Source of the DNA: Hyphomicrobiales bacterium
Lineage (GTDB): Bacteria > Pseudomonadota > Alphaproteobacteria > Rhizobiales > Rhizobiaceae
Direction: 5' to 3'
DNA length: 64,000 bases
NCBI GenBank assembly: GCA_900471515.1
Contig: UCFC01000024.1
Location: forward strand, 235,258 to 299,257
Shown here piece by piece: positions 27,114 to 37,670 of the stretch. A program made the translations under genes and the position numbers. The notes below the pieces were generated by a model, which worked only from the letters and a program-made list of their open reading frames with translations, did not search any database and was not told where the DNA came from. Positions within the stretch are counted from its first letter, which is position 1, and each line of letters begins with the position of its first letter.

Positions 27114-27623
27114 ATGACCGACAACAAGCCCAAGACCCGCCAGGATCTTCTTGCCTTTCTCGACGACCTCGGCATCGCCCACAGCACAAAGGACCACGCG
27201 CCCGTCTTCACGGTGGCCGAATCGGTTGCTCTCAGGGACGAGATTCCCGGCGGGCATACCAAGAACCTGTTCGTGAAGGATAAGAAGGACCGCTACTTCC
27301 TGCTGACGGTGGAGGAAAACGCCACGGTCGATCTCAAGCAGGTCCACACTATCATCGGTGCCTCCGGCCGTGTCTCCTTCGGCAAGCCCGAGAAACTGAT
27401 GGAATATCTGGGCGTCATTCCAGGTGCTGTCACCGCACTCGGCGCGATCAACGATACCGGCAACAACGTCACCTTTGTGCTCGACGCGGATCTGATGCAT
27501 GACGAGATTATCAATTGCCACCCGCTTTCCAACGATGCGACAACCTCGATCGGCAGGGCCGACCTGATACGATTCATGGAAGCGACGGGGCATAAGCCGC
27601 TTGTCTTGAAAGTGACGTCCTGA
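27114..27623 (+). CDS. Prolyl-tRNA deacylase (YbaK/ProX family, PrdX-like)
   Basis: A 169-residue single-domain trans-editing factor. The segments APVFTVAESV, GGHTKNLFVKDKK and CHPLSNDATTSI are family blocks; the lysine in the TKNLFVKDKK region is the conserved active-site type residue. These proteins hydrolyse mischarged Ala-tRNA(Pro) and related products in the cytoplasm. Length fits the free-standing PrdX/ProXp-ala group. The ATG at 27114 is preferred over an in-frame start at 27045. The thioredoxin-like gene follows 57 bp downstream on the same strand. Confidence 0.88.
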   Translation: MTDNKPKTRQDLLAFLDDLGIAHSTKDHAPVFTVAESVALRDEIPGGHTKNLFVKDKKDRYFLLTVEENATVDLKQVHTIIGASGRVSFGKPEKLMEYLGVIPGAVTALGAINDTGNNVTFVLDADLMHDEIINCHPLSNDATTSIGRADLIRFMEATGHKPLVLKVTS

Positions 27624-27680
27624 CATACGATTTTAGCGCTATTCAGAGACGCCGGCAGATCGGCGCGGCGGGAGATACCT

Positions 27681-28652
27681 ATGAGCGGCAGCGACAATCC
27701 TTACAACGGCTCCTTCGGCAATCAGATGTCGGCGACGGCAAGTTATGGCGTGGCACCCCAGCCGGTGGCCGCAGGCGGCCATATCAAGGACACGACGACG
27801 GCGAATTTCGCGAAGGACGTGCTGGAGGAATCGCGCAACCAGCCGGTGCTGGTCGATTTCTGGGCGCCCTGGTGCGGCCCCTGCAAGCAGCTGACGCCGG
27901 TTCTGGAAAAGGTCGTCAACGAGGGACAGGGCCGCGTCAAGCTGGTCAAGATGAACATTGACGATCACCCCTCGATCGCCGGCCAGCTTGGCATCCAGTC
28001 CATCCCCGCCGTCATCGCCTTCGTCAACGGCCGCCCGGCGGATGGTTTCATGGGTGCCGTGCCGGAAAGCCAGGTTCGTCAGTTCATCGATCGTCTCGCA
28101 GGCCCGGCCGGCGCCGACCAGGCTGGCGAGATCGAAGCCGCGCTGGCCGAGGCCGGCGAGTTGCTCGCTGCCGGCAATGTCAATGAAGCGGGCCAGCTTT
28201 ATGGTGCGGTGATCCAGGCGGATCCGGAAAATGCCAAGGCGCTTGCCGGCATGGCCGAATGCCTGATCGCAGCCGACCAGCATGGAGAAGCCCGCCAGAT
28301 GCTGAGCGAATTGCCGGAAGAGCTTGGCAAGGATGCCGGCATCCAGGCAGTCCTGACGAAGCTCGACCAGATCGAAGAAGCCCGCAAGCTCGGCGATCCC
28401 GTTGCGCTTGAACGCGAGCTGGCGCTGAACCCGGATCATCACGAAGCCCGGCTGAAACTCGCCAAGATTCTCAATGTCGAGGGCAGGCGCGAGGAGGCGG
28501 CCGAACACCTGCTTTTCATCATGCGCAAGGATCGCGCCTTCGATGACGACGGTGCGCGTCGCCAGCTCCTGCAGTTCTTCGAAGTCTGGGGTTTCAAGGA
28601 TCCGGCGACGGTTTCGGCGCGCCGCAAGCTTTCCTCGATCCTGTTTTCCTGA
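27681..28652 (+). CDS. Thioredoxin-TPR protein (YbbN/CnoX type)
   Basis: 323 residues: a 30-residue flexible N-terminal extension, a thioredoxin domain (about 45-145) with active site FWAPWCGPCK, then helical tetratricopeptide-like repeats (about 150-300; EAALAEAGELLAAGNVNEAG, EELGKDAGIQAVLTKLDQIE). This is the CnoX/YbbN architecture, a redox-regulated holdase that hands clients to GroEL or DnaK. Unlike E. coli CnoX, the intact CGPC motif predicts thiol-disulfide activity. It begins a small run with the Lon-domain and Trm112-like genes. Confidence 0.88.
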   Translation: MSGSDNPYNGSFGNQMSATASYGVAPQPVAAGGHIKDTTTANFAKDVLEESRNQPVLVDFWAPWCGPCKQLTPVLEKVVNEGQGRVKLVKMNIDDHPSIAGQLGIQSIPAVIAFVNGRPADGFMGAVPESQVRQFIDRLAGPAGADQAGEIEAALAEAGELLAAGNVNEAGQLYGAVIQADPENAKALAGMAECLIAADQHGEARQMLSELPEELGKDAGIQAVLTKLDQIEEARKLGDPVALERELALNPDHHEARLKLAKILNVEGRREEAAEHLLFIMRKDRAFDDDGARRQLLQFFEVWGFKDPATVSARRKLSSILFS

Positions 28653-28754
28653 GGTTTGCCGCATCCGCCCTTGCGTTTTTGCACAAGGGCACCACATTTC
28701 TCGTGAAGACGGGCGCCGCAGATGCGCCCGCCGAAGAGTGCGGGACCAGTCTTC

Positions 28755-29426
28755 ATGCAAGTCGGCAATGCGAGATATCTTAAGCCCGGCGATTTACCGG
28801 ATGAGATTGCAGTTTTTCCCCTGACGGGGGCGCTTCTCCTGCCTGCGGGGCAGTTGCCGCTCAATATCTTCGAGCCGCGTTATCTTGCGATGTTCGATGC
28901 GGCACTGACCGGAAACCGTCTGATCGGCATGGTGCAGCCGGCGCATGGCGAGCATGAAGACAAGACGCATGCCCCCGAGCTTGCGGCCGTCGGCTGCCTC
29001 GGCCGGATTACCTCCTATGCCGAAACCGGCGACGGGCGTTACATCGTCTCGCTGACGGGCGTATGCCGCTTCCGGCTGCTGGAGGAAAAATCTCATGGTC
29101 AACCGTTCCGCAGCTTTCGCATCGCGCCGTTCATATCGGATCTTTCTGCCGAGAACGAAGAGGATGCGGTCGATCGCAACGCGCTGCTGACGGCCTTCAA
29201 GGCCTATCTCGATGCCAACAAGCTCGAGGCGGATTGGGAAAGCGTTGAACGGGCCAGCAACCTTACCCTCGTCAATTCGCTTGCGATGATGTCGCCGTTC
29301 GGCCCGGCGGAAAAACAGGCGCTGCTCGAAGCGCCCGACCTCAAGACGCGGGCCGAAACCCTGATCGCCATCACCGAAATCGTGCTTGCCCGCGTTTTCG
29401 GCGATTCCGATACCGTTTTGCAGTAG
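28755..29426 (+). CDS. Lon N-terminal (substrate-binding) domain protein without protease domain
   Basis: 223 residues matching the LON substrate-binding domain alone: [30 protein letters not shown], then [28 protein letters not shown]. The AAA and protease parts of Lon are absent. Such proteins are widespread in proteobacteria; a role as adaptor or in protein quality control is proposed but unproven. The ATG at 28755 starts just before the conserved [13 protein letters not shown]; an in-frame start 33 bases upstream is possible. It lies eight bases upstream of the Trm112-like gene. Confidence 0.87.
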   Translation: MQVGNARYLKPGDLPDEIAVFPLTGALLLPAGQLPLNIFEPRYLAMFDAALTGNRLIGMVQPAHGEHEDKTHAPELAAVGCLGRITSYAETGDGRYIVSLTGVCRFRLLEEKSHGQPFRSFRIAPFISDLSAENEEDAVDRNALLTAFKAYLDANKLEADWESVERASNLTLVNSLAMMSPFGPAEKQALLEAPDLKTRAETLIAITEIVLARVFGDSDTVLQ

Positions 29427-29434
29427 AGGGCGCG

Positions 29435-29623
29435 ATGGACGAAAAACTGAGCCGCGTCGATCCCAAACTTCTCGAGCTGCTCGTCTGCCCGCTCACCAAG
29501 GGGCGGCTTTCATATGATCGCGAGCACAATGAACTGGTCTCGGAAAAGGCACGGCTTGCCTATCCGATCAGGGATGGCATTCCGATCATGCTGGTTTCGG
29601 AAGCGCGCAGTCTCGAAGACTGA
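29435..29623 (+). CDS. Trm112 family protein (UPF0434/YcaR-like)
   Basis: A 62-residue protein, [20 protein letters not shown] followed by [18 protein letters not shown]. This is the bacterial Trm112/YcaR fold, a small zinc-ribbon-like domain that activates methyltransferases in archaea and eukaryotes and is of uncertain role in bacteria. Only one Cys of the usual four remains, so zinc binding is unlikely. It follows the Lon-domain gene by eight bases. Confidence 0.88.
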   Translation: MDEKLSRVDPKLLELLVCPLTKGRLSYDREHNELVSEKARLAYPIRDGIPIMLVSEARSLED

Positions 29624-29646
29624 TTTCTTCCTGCAGATGCTCTCTG

Positions 29647-30864
29647 TCAGATCGTCTGGCCCGAAAGCAGCCGCGGATTGTCCCTGGCTGTCGTTCCGGC
29701 TGCCTGGCCGATGAAGAAGGATTTCAGACCGGGCAGCCGGTCGACGATGCCGAGGCCGAAGTCGCGGGCAATGCGGATCGGCGCCGTGTCGTTGGAAAAC
29801 AGCCGGTTCAGCACGTCTGTCGTGACGCCCATGCGGAACGTATCGAAACGGCGCCAGCTCTGGTAGCGCTCCAGAATGTTGATGGCGCCGATATCGAGGC
29901 CAAGGCGATCGGCCTCCACGATGGTTTCGGCAAGCGCTGCCACATCCTTGAAACCGAGATTGAGGCCCTGGCCGGAGATCGGGTGGATGCCATGGGCTGC
30001 GTCGCCGGCGAGCGCAAAGCGCGGGGCGACGAAGGAGCGGGCAAGCGTGAGGCCGAGCGGGAAGGCGCGCTTGGCACCGACGACCTTGAGAGCGCCGAGC
30101 TTGTGGCCGAAGCGGCGTTCCAGCTCCTCCTCGAAGACCAGATCGTCGGCGGCAACGAGGCGGTTGGCGTCGTTCGTCCGCTCGGTCCAGACCAGAGAGG
30201 AGCGGTTGTTGCGCAGCGGCAGGATGGCGAAGGGGCCGGATGGCAGGAAATGCTCTTCGGCGCAGCCATGGTGCGGGCGCTCGTGCTCGACCGTCGTGAC
30301 GATGCCGGATTGGCCATAGTCCCAGGTCACCGTCTTGATGCCGGCGAAGTCACGCAGCGTCGAGCGTACGCCGTCGCAGGCGACAAGCAGGCGCGATTGC
30401 TGCGTACTGCCGTCCGAAAGGCTGACCTCGATGCTGGTGTCGCCGGTCTTCAGCCCCGTGGCGCTGAGGCCGTGGCGGATCTCGATGCCGAGCCGCTCGC
30501 ACAGCCCGCGCAGCGCGCCGACCATGGCGACATTGGGGATCATGTGGGCAAACGGCCGGCCATCGGCCACTTCGCCGTCGAAGGTCAGGAAGATCGGGCG
30601 GACAGGATCGGACATCCTGGAATCGGTCACGATCATCTTGTTGATCGGCTGAGCCTCCGGCTCGATTTCGTCCCATATGCCGAAGACTTCAAGCATCTTC
30701 GTTGCGGCCGCGATGATGGCGGAAGCGCGCATGTCTTTCTTCCAGACATGGTCGGGTGCTGCCTCGATGACGGCGATATCGAGATGAGGTGCTGCCTGCT
30801 TGACCGCCACGGCCACGGACAGGCCGACATAACCTCCGCCCACAACCAGCATGTCCAGCATCAT
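29647..30864 (-). CDS. UbiH/UbiF/COQ6-type FAD monooxygenase (ubiquinone biosynthesis hydroxylase)
   Basis: A 405-residue class A flavoprotein monooxygenase. The N-terminal FAD motif is VVGGGYVGLSVAVAVKQ (residues about 7-23), the second FAD motif is FALAGDAAHGIHPISGQGLNLGF (near residue 285), and the DG-type stretch is LVACDGVRS. The family hydroxylates the ring of ubiquinone precursors with NADPH and oxygen at the inner membrane; which ring carbon cannot be assigned because alphaproteobacterial UbiH, UbiF and UbiL are interchangeable in sequence. It is convergent with the Trm112-like gene and divergent from tesB. Confidence 0.88.
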   Translation of the reverse strand: MMLDMLVVGGGYVGLSVAVAVKQAAPHLDIAVIEAAPDHVWKKDMRASAIIAAATKMLEVFGIWDEIEPEAQPINKMIVTDSRMSDPVRPIFLTFDGEVADGRPFAHMIPNVAMVGALRGLCERLGIEIRHGLSATGLKTGDTSIEVSLSDGSTQQSRLLVACDGVRSTLRDFAGIKTVTWDYGQSGIVTTVEHERPHHGCAEEHFLPSGPFAILPLRNNRSSLVWTERTNDANRLVAADDLVFEEELERRFGHKLGALKVVGAKRAFPLGLTLARSFVAPRFALAGDAAHGIHPISGQGLNLGFKDVAALAETIVEADRLGLDIGAINILERYQSWRRFDTFRMGVTTDVLNRLFSNDTAPIRIARDFGLGIVDRLPGLKSFFIGQAAGTTARDNPRLLSGQTI

Positions 30865-30946
30865 CAGCTCCTGTTACTTCCTACGACCAGATGCGATCTA
30901 TATAGATCATGACGTTATCACTTCCTACCGCCGGGAGCCGAACAAA

Positions 30947-31831
30947 ATGACGGAACAGACGGGCAGACCGACCGCCATGGAAACATTGATCTCGACGCTC
31001 GATATCGAGCCGATCGAGGTCGATATCTTTCGCGGCCGCAGTCCGCAGGTCGGCTGGCAGCGCGTGTTCGGCGGGCAGGTGATCGCGCAGGCTCTGATGG
31101 CAGCACAGCGCACGGTGGACAGCGAGCGTTTCATTCACTCGCTGCATGCCTATTTCATGCGTCCCGGAGACGCTTCGGTGCCCATCGTCTACCAGGTCGA
31201 GCGTATCCGCGACGGATCGAGCTTCAACACGCGCCGGGCCGTCGCGATCCAGCACGGCAAGGCGATCTTTGCGCTTTCGGCCTCGTTCCAGCTGGAGGAG
31301 CCGGGTTTCGACCACCAGGTCCCCATGCCGTCGGTGCCGATGCCGGAATCACTGCTCGGCGAACAGCAGATCAAGGAACAATATCTTGCCCATGCGCCGG
31401 CGGCGGTACGCAAATATTGGGAGCGCGAAAGGCCGATCGAAATCCGGCCTGTTTCGCTCAAGCACTATTTTACCCGGGAGAAGCTCGAACCGCGGCAGGA
31501 TGTCTGGGTGCGGGCCACCGGTCCGGTACCGGATAGCCGGCTCTATCAGGCCGCGGTGCTTGCCTATATCTCGGACATGACGCTGCTCGATGCATCGCTG
31601 CATGCGCACGGAACGTCCATTTTCGATCAGAGCCTGCAGGTTGCAAGCCTCGACCATGCCATGTGGTTCCATCGCCCCGACAAGCTCGACGACTGGCTGC
31701 TCTATACGCAGGACAGTCCTTCGGCGTCGGGTGCCCGGGGATTGACCCGCGGCAGCCTTTTTACGCGATCGGGTGTCCTGATCGCGTCGGTCGCGCAGGA
31801 AGGCCTGATTCGGAAAAAGGCAAATGAATAA
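30947..31831 (+). CDS. tesB: Acyl-CoA thioesterase II
   Basis: A 294-residue double-hotdog thioesterase. The start MTEQTGRPTAMETLISTLDI is taken at 30947; the frame extends upstream without supporting features. The first hotdog has RVFGGQVIAQALMAAQRTV and HSLHAYFMRPG; the second carries the catalytic Asp/Thr/Gln area (AYISDMTLLDASL, SLDHAMWFHRP). TesB releases free fatty acids from medium and long acyl-CoAs in the cytoplasm. It is followed by the regulatory region of glnK. Confidence 0.93.
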   Translation: MTEQTGRPTAMETLISTLDIEPIEVDIFRGRSPQVGWQRVFGGQVIAQALMAAQRTVDSERFIHSLHAYFMRPGDASVPIVYQVERIRDGSSFNTRRAVAIQHGKAIFALSASFQLEEPGFDHQVPMPSVPMPESLLGEQQIKEQYLAHAPAAVRKYWERERPIEIRPVSLKHYFTREKLEPRQDVWVRATGPVPDSRLYQAAVLAYISDMTLLDASLHAHGTSIFDQSLQVASLDHAMWFHRPDKLDDWLLYTQDSPSASGARGLTRGSLFTRSGVLIASVAQEGLIRKKANE

Positions 31832-31854
31832 ATAATGTGCATATTTGTAAATTT

Positions 31855-31871
31855 GCGCATTATTTATGCGC
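31855..31871. promoter_or_regulatory. Inverted repeat, candidate NtrC enhancer site for glnK-amtB
   Basis: GCGCAT and ATGCGC are exact inverted arms with 5 bases between them, preceded by TT and followed by TT. The repeat is about 85-100 bp upstream of the sigma-54-like promoter, a usual enhancer distance. It resembles the NtrC site plan TGC-N11-GCA except at one end base. Confidence 0.35.
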
Positions 31872-31940
31872 TTATTGGCCCATCATTTGCCTGTTTATTG
31901 GCGCCTTCTGTTATAGTCTTTAGATTTCAATAACTTATAG

Positions 31941-32393
<453 letters not shown>

Positions 32394-32421
32394 AGAACGG
32401 CAGATCAAGGAGCTATTTCCA

Positions 32422-33855
32422 ATGTCAATTTCGAAGTTTTCCTCCAACATCGCACGGGTAGGCGCCCTGTCGGCCGCTCTGCTGGCGCCGGTTGTCGCTT
32501 TCGCGCAGGAAGCCGCCCCGGCAGCCGCCGATGCTGCAGCCGCCGCTGCTCCGGCCATGACGATGGACAAGGGCGACAATACGTGGATGCTGGTCTCCAC
32601 GGTTCTCGTTCTCTTGATGACCATCCCGGGCCTTGCTCTGTTCTACGGCGGTCTCGTCCGCGCCAAGAACATGCTCTCGGTTCTCATGCAGGTCTTCATG
32701 ATCACCGCCGTCGTCATGATCATCTGGGTCACCTACGGCTATTCGCTCGCTTTCACGGATGGCGGCTCGCTCAACAGCTTCGTCGGCGGCTTCTCCAAGG
32801 CCTTCCTTGCCGGTGTGACGCCGTCCTCGCTGGCCGAAACCTTCTCGAAGGGTGTGGCCATTCCGGAACTCACCTTCATCTGCTTCCAGATGACCTTCGC
32901 CTGCATCACGCCGGCCCTGATCGTCGGCGCCTTCGCCGAGCGTATCAAGTTCTCGGCCGTCATGCTCTTCGTCATCCTGTGGGTCACGTTCGTCTACTTC
33001 CCGATGGCGCACATGGTCTGGTTCTGGGGCGGCCCGAGCGCTTACACTGCACCAACTGGTCTCATCTTCTCGTATGGCGCGATCGACTTCGCCGGCGGCA
33101 CGGTCGTTCACATCAATGCCGGTATTGCCGGCCTGATCGGCGCCATCATGCTCGGCAAGCGCACGGGCTATAAGAAGGAAATCATGGCACCGCACTCCAT
33201 GACGCTCACCATGGTCGGCGCATCGCTCCTGTGGGTGGGCTGGTTCGGCTTCAACGCCGGCTCCAACCTGGAAGCCAACGGTTATGCATCGCTCGCCATG
33301 ATCAACACCTTCGTTGCAACGGCTGCCGCCGCTGTTTCCTGGTGCATCGTTGAAAGCTTCGCTCGCGGCAAGGCCTCCATGCTCGGTGCTGCCTCGGGTG
33401 CCGTTGCCGGCCTCGTTGCCGTGACGCCGGCTGCCGGTTTCGCCGGTCCGATGGGTGCTGTCGTTCTCGGCCTCATCGTTTCGCCGATCTGCTACTTCTT
33501 CGTCGATGTCGTGAAGAACAAGTTCAACTATGACGACTCGCTCGATGTGTTCGGCGTCCATTGCGTCGGCGGCATCGTTGGCGCGATCGGCACCGGCATT
33601 CTCGTCAATCCGGCCCTCGGCGGCGCCGGTATCGTCGATTATTCGACGCCGGACTTTGCGGCCTCCTATGCGGGCACGGCAACCCAGGTCTGGGCACAGC
33701 TCAAGGGCGTTCTGACCACGATCGTCTGGTCGGGCATCGGTTCTGCGATCCTCTACAAGATCGTCGATGTCATTATCGGCCTGCGCGTTCCGGTCGAAGC
33801 CGAGCGCGAAGGTCTCGACCTCGCAACGCACGGCGAAGCCGCCTACCACGCGTAA
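32422..33855 (+). CDS. amtB: Ammonium transporter
   Basis: 477 residues from the ATG at 32422 with AAGGAG upstream. It has an N-terminal signal peptide (to about FAQ, residue 29), an Ala-rich linker, and eleven membrane helices of the Amt/Rh family. Landmarks are LFYGGLVRAKNMLSVLMQ, the pore-region VWFWGGPSAY, the first pore His in GGTVVHINAGIAGL and the second in DVFGVHCVGGIVG. The channel forms a trimer in the inner membrane and is closed by GlnK. An intrinsic terminator follows 78 bp downstream. Confidence 0.96.
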   Translation: MSISKFSSNIARVGALSAALLAPVVAFAQEAAPAAADAAAAAAPAMTMDKGDNTWMLVSTVLVLLMTIPGLALFYGGLVRAKNMLSVLMQVFMITAVVMIIWVTYGYSLAFTDGGSLNSFVGGFSKAFLAGVTPSSLAETFSKGVAIPELTFICFQMTFACITPALIVGAFAERIKFSAVMLFVILWVTFVYFPMAHMVWFWGGPSAYTAPTGLIFSYGAIDFAGGTVVHINAGIAGLIGAIMLGKRTGYKKEIMAPHSMTLTMVGASLLWVGWFGFNAGSNLEANGYASLAMINTFVATAAAAVSWCIVESFARGKASMLGAASGAVAGLVAVTPAAGFAGPMGAVVLGLIVSPICYFFVDVVKNKFNYDDSLDVFGVHCVGGIVGAIGTGILVNPALGGAGIVDYSTPDFAASYAGTATQVWAQLKGVLTTIVWSGIGSAILYKIVDVIIGLRVPVEAEREGLDLATHGEAAYHA

Positions 33856-33932
33856 TCACAGGGTTTGCGGCGCCCGGCACAAGGGCGCCGCCGAACGGCC
33901 CGTCGCGGCCTATCTAACCATAAGCCGCTCTT

Positions 33933-33968
33933 GGCCCGGACCTTCCAAGGTTCGGGCCTTTTTCTTTT
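33933..33968 (+). terminator. Intrinsic terminator after amtB
   Basis: GGCCCGGACC and GGTTCGGGCC pair with one G-T wobble around TTCCAA, followed by a long T-rich run (TTTTTCTTTT). Confidence 0.88.
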
Positions 33969-34090
33969 AGTCATCCGGCATATGCATGGTTAACATCGCT
34001 TTAACCCTAGTTTGATTAGGTGGAGCGGACGCATTTGGCGCGGCGAACATTGGCGATTCGCGTGCCCACAGGCATTGGACGGGTTAGAAC

Positions 34091-36760
34091 ATGGCAAGAA
34101 GCACGTCGGCGGCAATGGATGGCCGCCCTGACCGGTTCTCCTTCTCGGCATTCATGCTGCGGCAGATCCAGGCTCTCGCAGGCTTTGCGGTCTTCGTGGT
34201 GCTGGCGTTTGCAGTTGCGGCGCTGGCCACGTGGAACGTGACCGACCCCAGCTATTCCTATGCCACCGGCAATCTGCCGACCAATGTGCTCGGCTATAGC
34301 GGCGCTGCCTTTGCCGATATCGCCATGCAGTTCCTGGGGCTTGCCAGCGTCGTGTCGATGCTGCCGATCGTTGCCTGGGCACTGGCACTGATTTCCGGCC
34401 GCCGCCTCAGCCGCATTCCGGCGCGTGCCGGCGCCTGGCTTGCCGGCACGGTGCTTTCCTCCGCCGTCATCGGCTGTTTTCCGCCGCCGCTCACCTGGCC
34501 GATCCCGAACGGTATCGGCGGGGTCATCGGCGACATGATCCTGCGTTTTCCCGCCCTCTTCGTCGGTGCCTATCCGACCGGTGTCTTTGCCACTGCCGTC
34601 GGCTGCGTCTTCGCCGTTCCGACCGCGTGGATGATGCTTTTTGCTGCCGGAATCGTCGGCCGCAGCGAGCTCGACGAGGAGGAGGAAGAAGAAGAGGATT
34701 ATGTCGATACCCGCAGCAAAGTGCGTGTCGTCGGCGATGAGGACGAGGACGACGATGGCTCCCGCTGGATGGCCTTCAGCGGCGCCATGACGCATGCCTG
34801 GTATATGAACCAGGCGCGTCTGCGCCGACTTTTCGGCATGGGGCCACGCAAACGCCGCCAGAGCGACTTCGAATCGCCCTATGATTTCAACGACGACGAA
34901 TTCGGCACCTTGAACGAGCCGGTGCGTGCCAAGCCTGCAGCGCGCGGCGAACGCATGGATCCTTCCATGGAGCCGCGCGCCGTTTCGAGCCGCCGCGTGG
35001 TTTTGACGCCTTCCATCTCGCTCAACGACGATGAGGACGACGATCCGCCGTTCGATACCGACATGCCGCCGCGCCCGGCCGATATCCTGCCCGATGACGA
35101 TGAGGACGACTGGATGATTCGCGCGCCGGCCAAACCGGCCGGCAAACCCGAGCCGCGCGTCATCCCCGCATCCGCCCGTCCAAAACCCGGCGCCCGCGTC
35201 GAACGCGAGGCGCAAGGTTCGTTCATCCGGCCGGAAGGCTTCCAGCTTCCCTCCATGCACCTGCTTGCCGAGCCGAAGAACGTGGTGCGCGATTCCACGC
35301 TGTCTGCCGACGCACTGGAACAGAATGCTCGCATGCTAGAAGGCGTGCTGGAGGATTTCGGCGTCAAGGGCGAGATCATCCATGTCCGCCCCGGCCCGGT
35401 CGTGACACTTTACGAGCTGGAACCGGCACCCGGTATCAAGTCCTCCCGCGTCATCGGTCTTGCCGACGACATTGCCCGTTCGATGAGCGCAATTGCCGCC
35501 CGTGTCGCGGTTGTGCCGGGTCGTAACGCGATCGGGATCGAATTGCCGAACCAGACGCGCGAAACCGTCTATCTGCGCGAGCTCATCGCGTCGCGTGATT
35601 TTGAAAGCTCCAAGGCGAAGCTTGCCATGGCGCTCGGCAAGACGATCGGCGGCGAGGCCGTGATCGCCGACCTCGCCAAGATGCCGCATCTGCTCGTGGC
35701 CGGTACCACGGGCTCCGGCAAGTCGGTTGCCATCAACACCATGATCCTGTCGCTGCTCTACCGCATGACGCCGGAACAGTGCCGCCTCATCATGATCGAC
35801 CCGAAGATGCTGGAACTTTCCGTCTATGACGGCATCCCGCATCTGCTCTCGCCCGTCGTGACGGATCCGAAGAAGGCTGTCGTCGCGCTCAAATGGACCG
35901 TCCGCGAGATGGAAGAGCGCTACAAGAAGATGTCGAAGATCGGCGTGCGCAATATCGACGGCTTCAATACGCGCGTCGAGCAGGCGCTTGCCAAGGGCGA
36001 TACGATCTCGCGCACGGTGCAGACCGGCTTCGACCGGCAGACCGGCGAGGCGGTCTACGAGACCGAGGAATTCGACCTGCAGCCGATGCCCTATATCGTG
36101 GTCATCATCGACGAAATGGCCGACCTGATGATGGTCGCCGGCAAGGATATCGAAGGTGCCGTCCAGCGCCTCGCGCAGATGGCGCGTGCGGCCGGCATCC
36201 ATGTCATCATGGCAACGCAGCGCCCTTCGGTCGATGTCATCACCGGCACGATCAAGGCGAACTTCCCGACCCGCATCTCCTTCCAGGTGACGTCGAAGAT
36301 CGACAGCCGCACGATCCTCGGCGAGCAGGGCGCAGAACAACTGCTCGGCATGGGCGACATGCTCTACATGGCCGGTGGCGGCCGGATCCAGCGCGTCCAC
36401 GGTCCTTTCGTCTCCGACGTCGAAGTCGAGGAGATCGTCTCCTATCTGAAGACACAGGGCTCGCCGCAATATCTCGATGCCATCACGGCCGACGATGACG
36501 AGGATGGCGATTATGGCGGCGGTCCGGCCGGCACGGCAAATCTCTCCGATTCGGAAGACCCCTATGACCAGGCCGTCGCCATCGTCCTGCGTGACGGCAA
36601 GGCGTCCACATCCTATGTTCAGCGCAGGCTCGGTATCGGTTATAACAGAGCAGCATCGCTGATCGAACGCATGGAACAGGAGGGCATTATCGGCCCGGCC
36701 AACCATGCCGGAAAACGCGAGATTCTCGTGCCGACGGATGGGGATATCCTCGACCGCTGA
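34091..36760 (+). CDS. ftsK: DNA translocase FtsK
   Basis: An 889-residue septal DNA pump. About four membrane helices lie in residues 15-190, followed by a highly acidic linker (DEEEEEEE near 197) and a Pro/Arg-rich linker to about 390. The RecA-like motor has Walker [17 protein letters not shown] and Walker [15 protein letters not shown]. The C-terminal gamma winged-helix domain ([22 protein letters not shown]) recognises orienting DNA sequences and activates XerCD. The linker is much shorter than in E. coli FtsK, as is usual in rhizobia. It lies alone between amtB and the LolA-like gene. Confidence 0.96.
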   Translation: MARSTSAAMDGRPDRFSFSAFMLRQIQALAGFAVFVVLAFAVAALATWNVTDPSYSYATGNLPTNVLGYSGAAFADIAMQFLGLASVVSMLPIVAWALALISGRRLSRIPARAGAWLAGTVLSSAVIGCFPPPLTWPIPNGIGGVIGDMILRFPALFVGAYPTGVFATAVGCVFAVPTAWMMLFAAGIVGRSELDEEEEEEEDYVDTRSKVRVVGDEDEDDDGSRWMAFSGAMTHAWYMNQARLRRLFGMGPRKRRQSDFESPYDFNDDEFGTLNEPVRAKPAARGERMDPSMEPRAVSSRRVVLTPSISLNDDEDDDPPFDTDMPPRPADILPDDDEDDWMIRAPAKPAGKPEPRVIPASARPKPGARVEREAQGSFIRPEGFQLPSMHLLAEPKNVVRDSTLSADALEQNARMLEGVLEDFGVKGEIIHVRPGPVVTLYELEPAPGIKSSRVIGLADDIARSMSAIAARVAVVPGRNAIGIELPNQTRETVYLRELIASRDFESSKAKLAMALGKTIGGEAVIADLAKMPHLLVAGTTGSGKSVAINTMILSLLYRMTPEQCRLIMIDPKMLELSVYDGIPHLLSPVVTDPKKAVVALKWTVREMEERYKKMSKIGVRNIDGFNTRVEQALAKGDTISRTVQTGFDRQTGEAVYETEEFDLQPMPYIVVIIDEMADLMMVAGKDIEGAVQRLAQMARAAGIHVIMATQRPSVDVITGTIKANFPTRISFQVTSKIDSRTILGEQGAEQLLGMGDMLYMAGGGRIQRVHGPFVSDVEVEEIVSYLKTQGSPQYLDAITADDDEDGDYGGGPAGTANLSDSEDPYDQAVAIVLRDGKASTSYVQRRLGIGYNRAASLIERMEQEGIIGPANHAGKREILVPTDGDILDR

Positions 36761-36896
36761 GGAAAGAAATTTTTGATGGCTCGGCCCATCCGGTGGAAAC
36801 CTCGGGGCATGTAATCCGTTACCTTTCACCGGGCGATCGCGGCGCCTTGAAGACGCCGCCTTTCGGCGGCATGCAGACCGCATACAGGAGGTTCAT

Positions 36897-37571
36897 ATGA
36901 CCAACTCCGCATCCATCTTTTCCGGCCTGCCGGTATCCCGCCGCGATGTTCTCGGCGTATTCGCCGCCGCGGCCGTTGCAAGTGCCGTCCCGTTCCCCGT
37001 TTTCGCCCAGGCGGCAGCACCGGTCGCCAACAGCGCTACGGCGCAGGCCATCGCCGATCATTTCTCCGGCGTTGCCACCATGCAGGGCGAGTTCGTGCAA
37101 TTCGGCCCGCGCGGCGAACAGACCGGCGGCAAGTTCTTTATCGAGCGTCCCGGCAAGCTGCGCTTCAACTATGATGATCCGTCGCCGATGCGCGTCATCG
37201 CCGACGGCAGGAATGTCGCGATCGGCAATGTGAAGTTGAAGACATGGGATCTTTATCCGCTCTCCAAGACGCCGCTCAGCCTGTTGCTGGCGCAGCGTAT
37301 CGACCTTTCCGCCGGCATGGTGAAGGGCGTGAAGGAAGAATCCGATCTGACGACGATCTCGCTCGGCAACAATACGGTATTCGGCAATTCGACCATCACG
37401 ATGATGTTCGATCCGAAGACCTACGATCTGCGCCAGTGGACGATCACGGACAACCAGGGGAAGGATACGTCCGTCATGATCTTCAACGTGAAGACCGGCG
37501 TTGCCTTCGACGATCGCGTCTTCCGCGTGCCCTACGAGGATATCAAGGGTACCTCGGCGAACCGGGATTGA
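36897..37571 (+). CDS. LolA-like outer-membrane lipoprotein carrier with twin-arginine signal
   Basis: A 224-residue protein with CAGGAGG before its ATG. The N-terminus contains SRRDVLGVFAAAAVASAVPF, a twin-arginine (Tat) type signal ending around VFAQ (residue 38). The mature part matches LolA/DUF1571-like carriers: ATMQGEFVQFGPRGEQTGGK, FFIERPGKLRFNYDDPSP and LRQWTITDNQGKDTSVMIFN. It should ferry lipoproteins across the periplasm from LolCDE. LolA is normally Sec-exported, so the RR motif is unusual if real. An intrinsic terminator follows. Confidence 0.85.
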   Translation: MTNSASIFSGLPVSRRDVLGVFAAAAVASAVPFPVFAQAAAPVANSATAQAIADHFSGVATMQGEFVQFGPRGEQTGGKFFIERPGKLRFNYDDPSPMRVIADGRNVAIGNVKLKTWDLYPLSKTPLSLLLAQRIDLSAGMVKGVKEESDLTTISLGNNTVFGNSTITMMFDPKTYDLRQWTITDNQGKDTSVMIFNVKTGVAFDDRVFRVPYEDIKGTSANRD

Positions 37572-37588
37572 TGCTTTTCGGTTGATCG

Positions 37589-37617
37589 CCGGCCGCTTTT
37601 GCCTGCGGCCGGTTTTC
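37589..37617 (+). terminator. Intrinsic terminator after the LolA-like gene
   Basis: CCGGCCGC and GCGGCCGG form a perfect 8-bp stem around an 8-base loop, followed by TTTT. It lies 17 bp after the stop. Confidence 0.8.
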
Positions 37618-37670
37618 TCGCCGATCTCTTTGCTCTAAAGCCTTTTCGGACGGATCTGAAAGGGCCTGGC

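Noticed and set aside
34675..35130. Apparent acidic insertion in ftsK that could signal a frameshift
   Set aside because: The frame is intact, and acidic and Pro-rich linkers are normal between the membrane and motor parts of FtsK.
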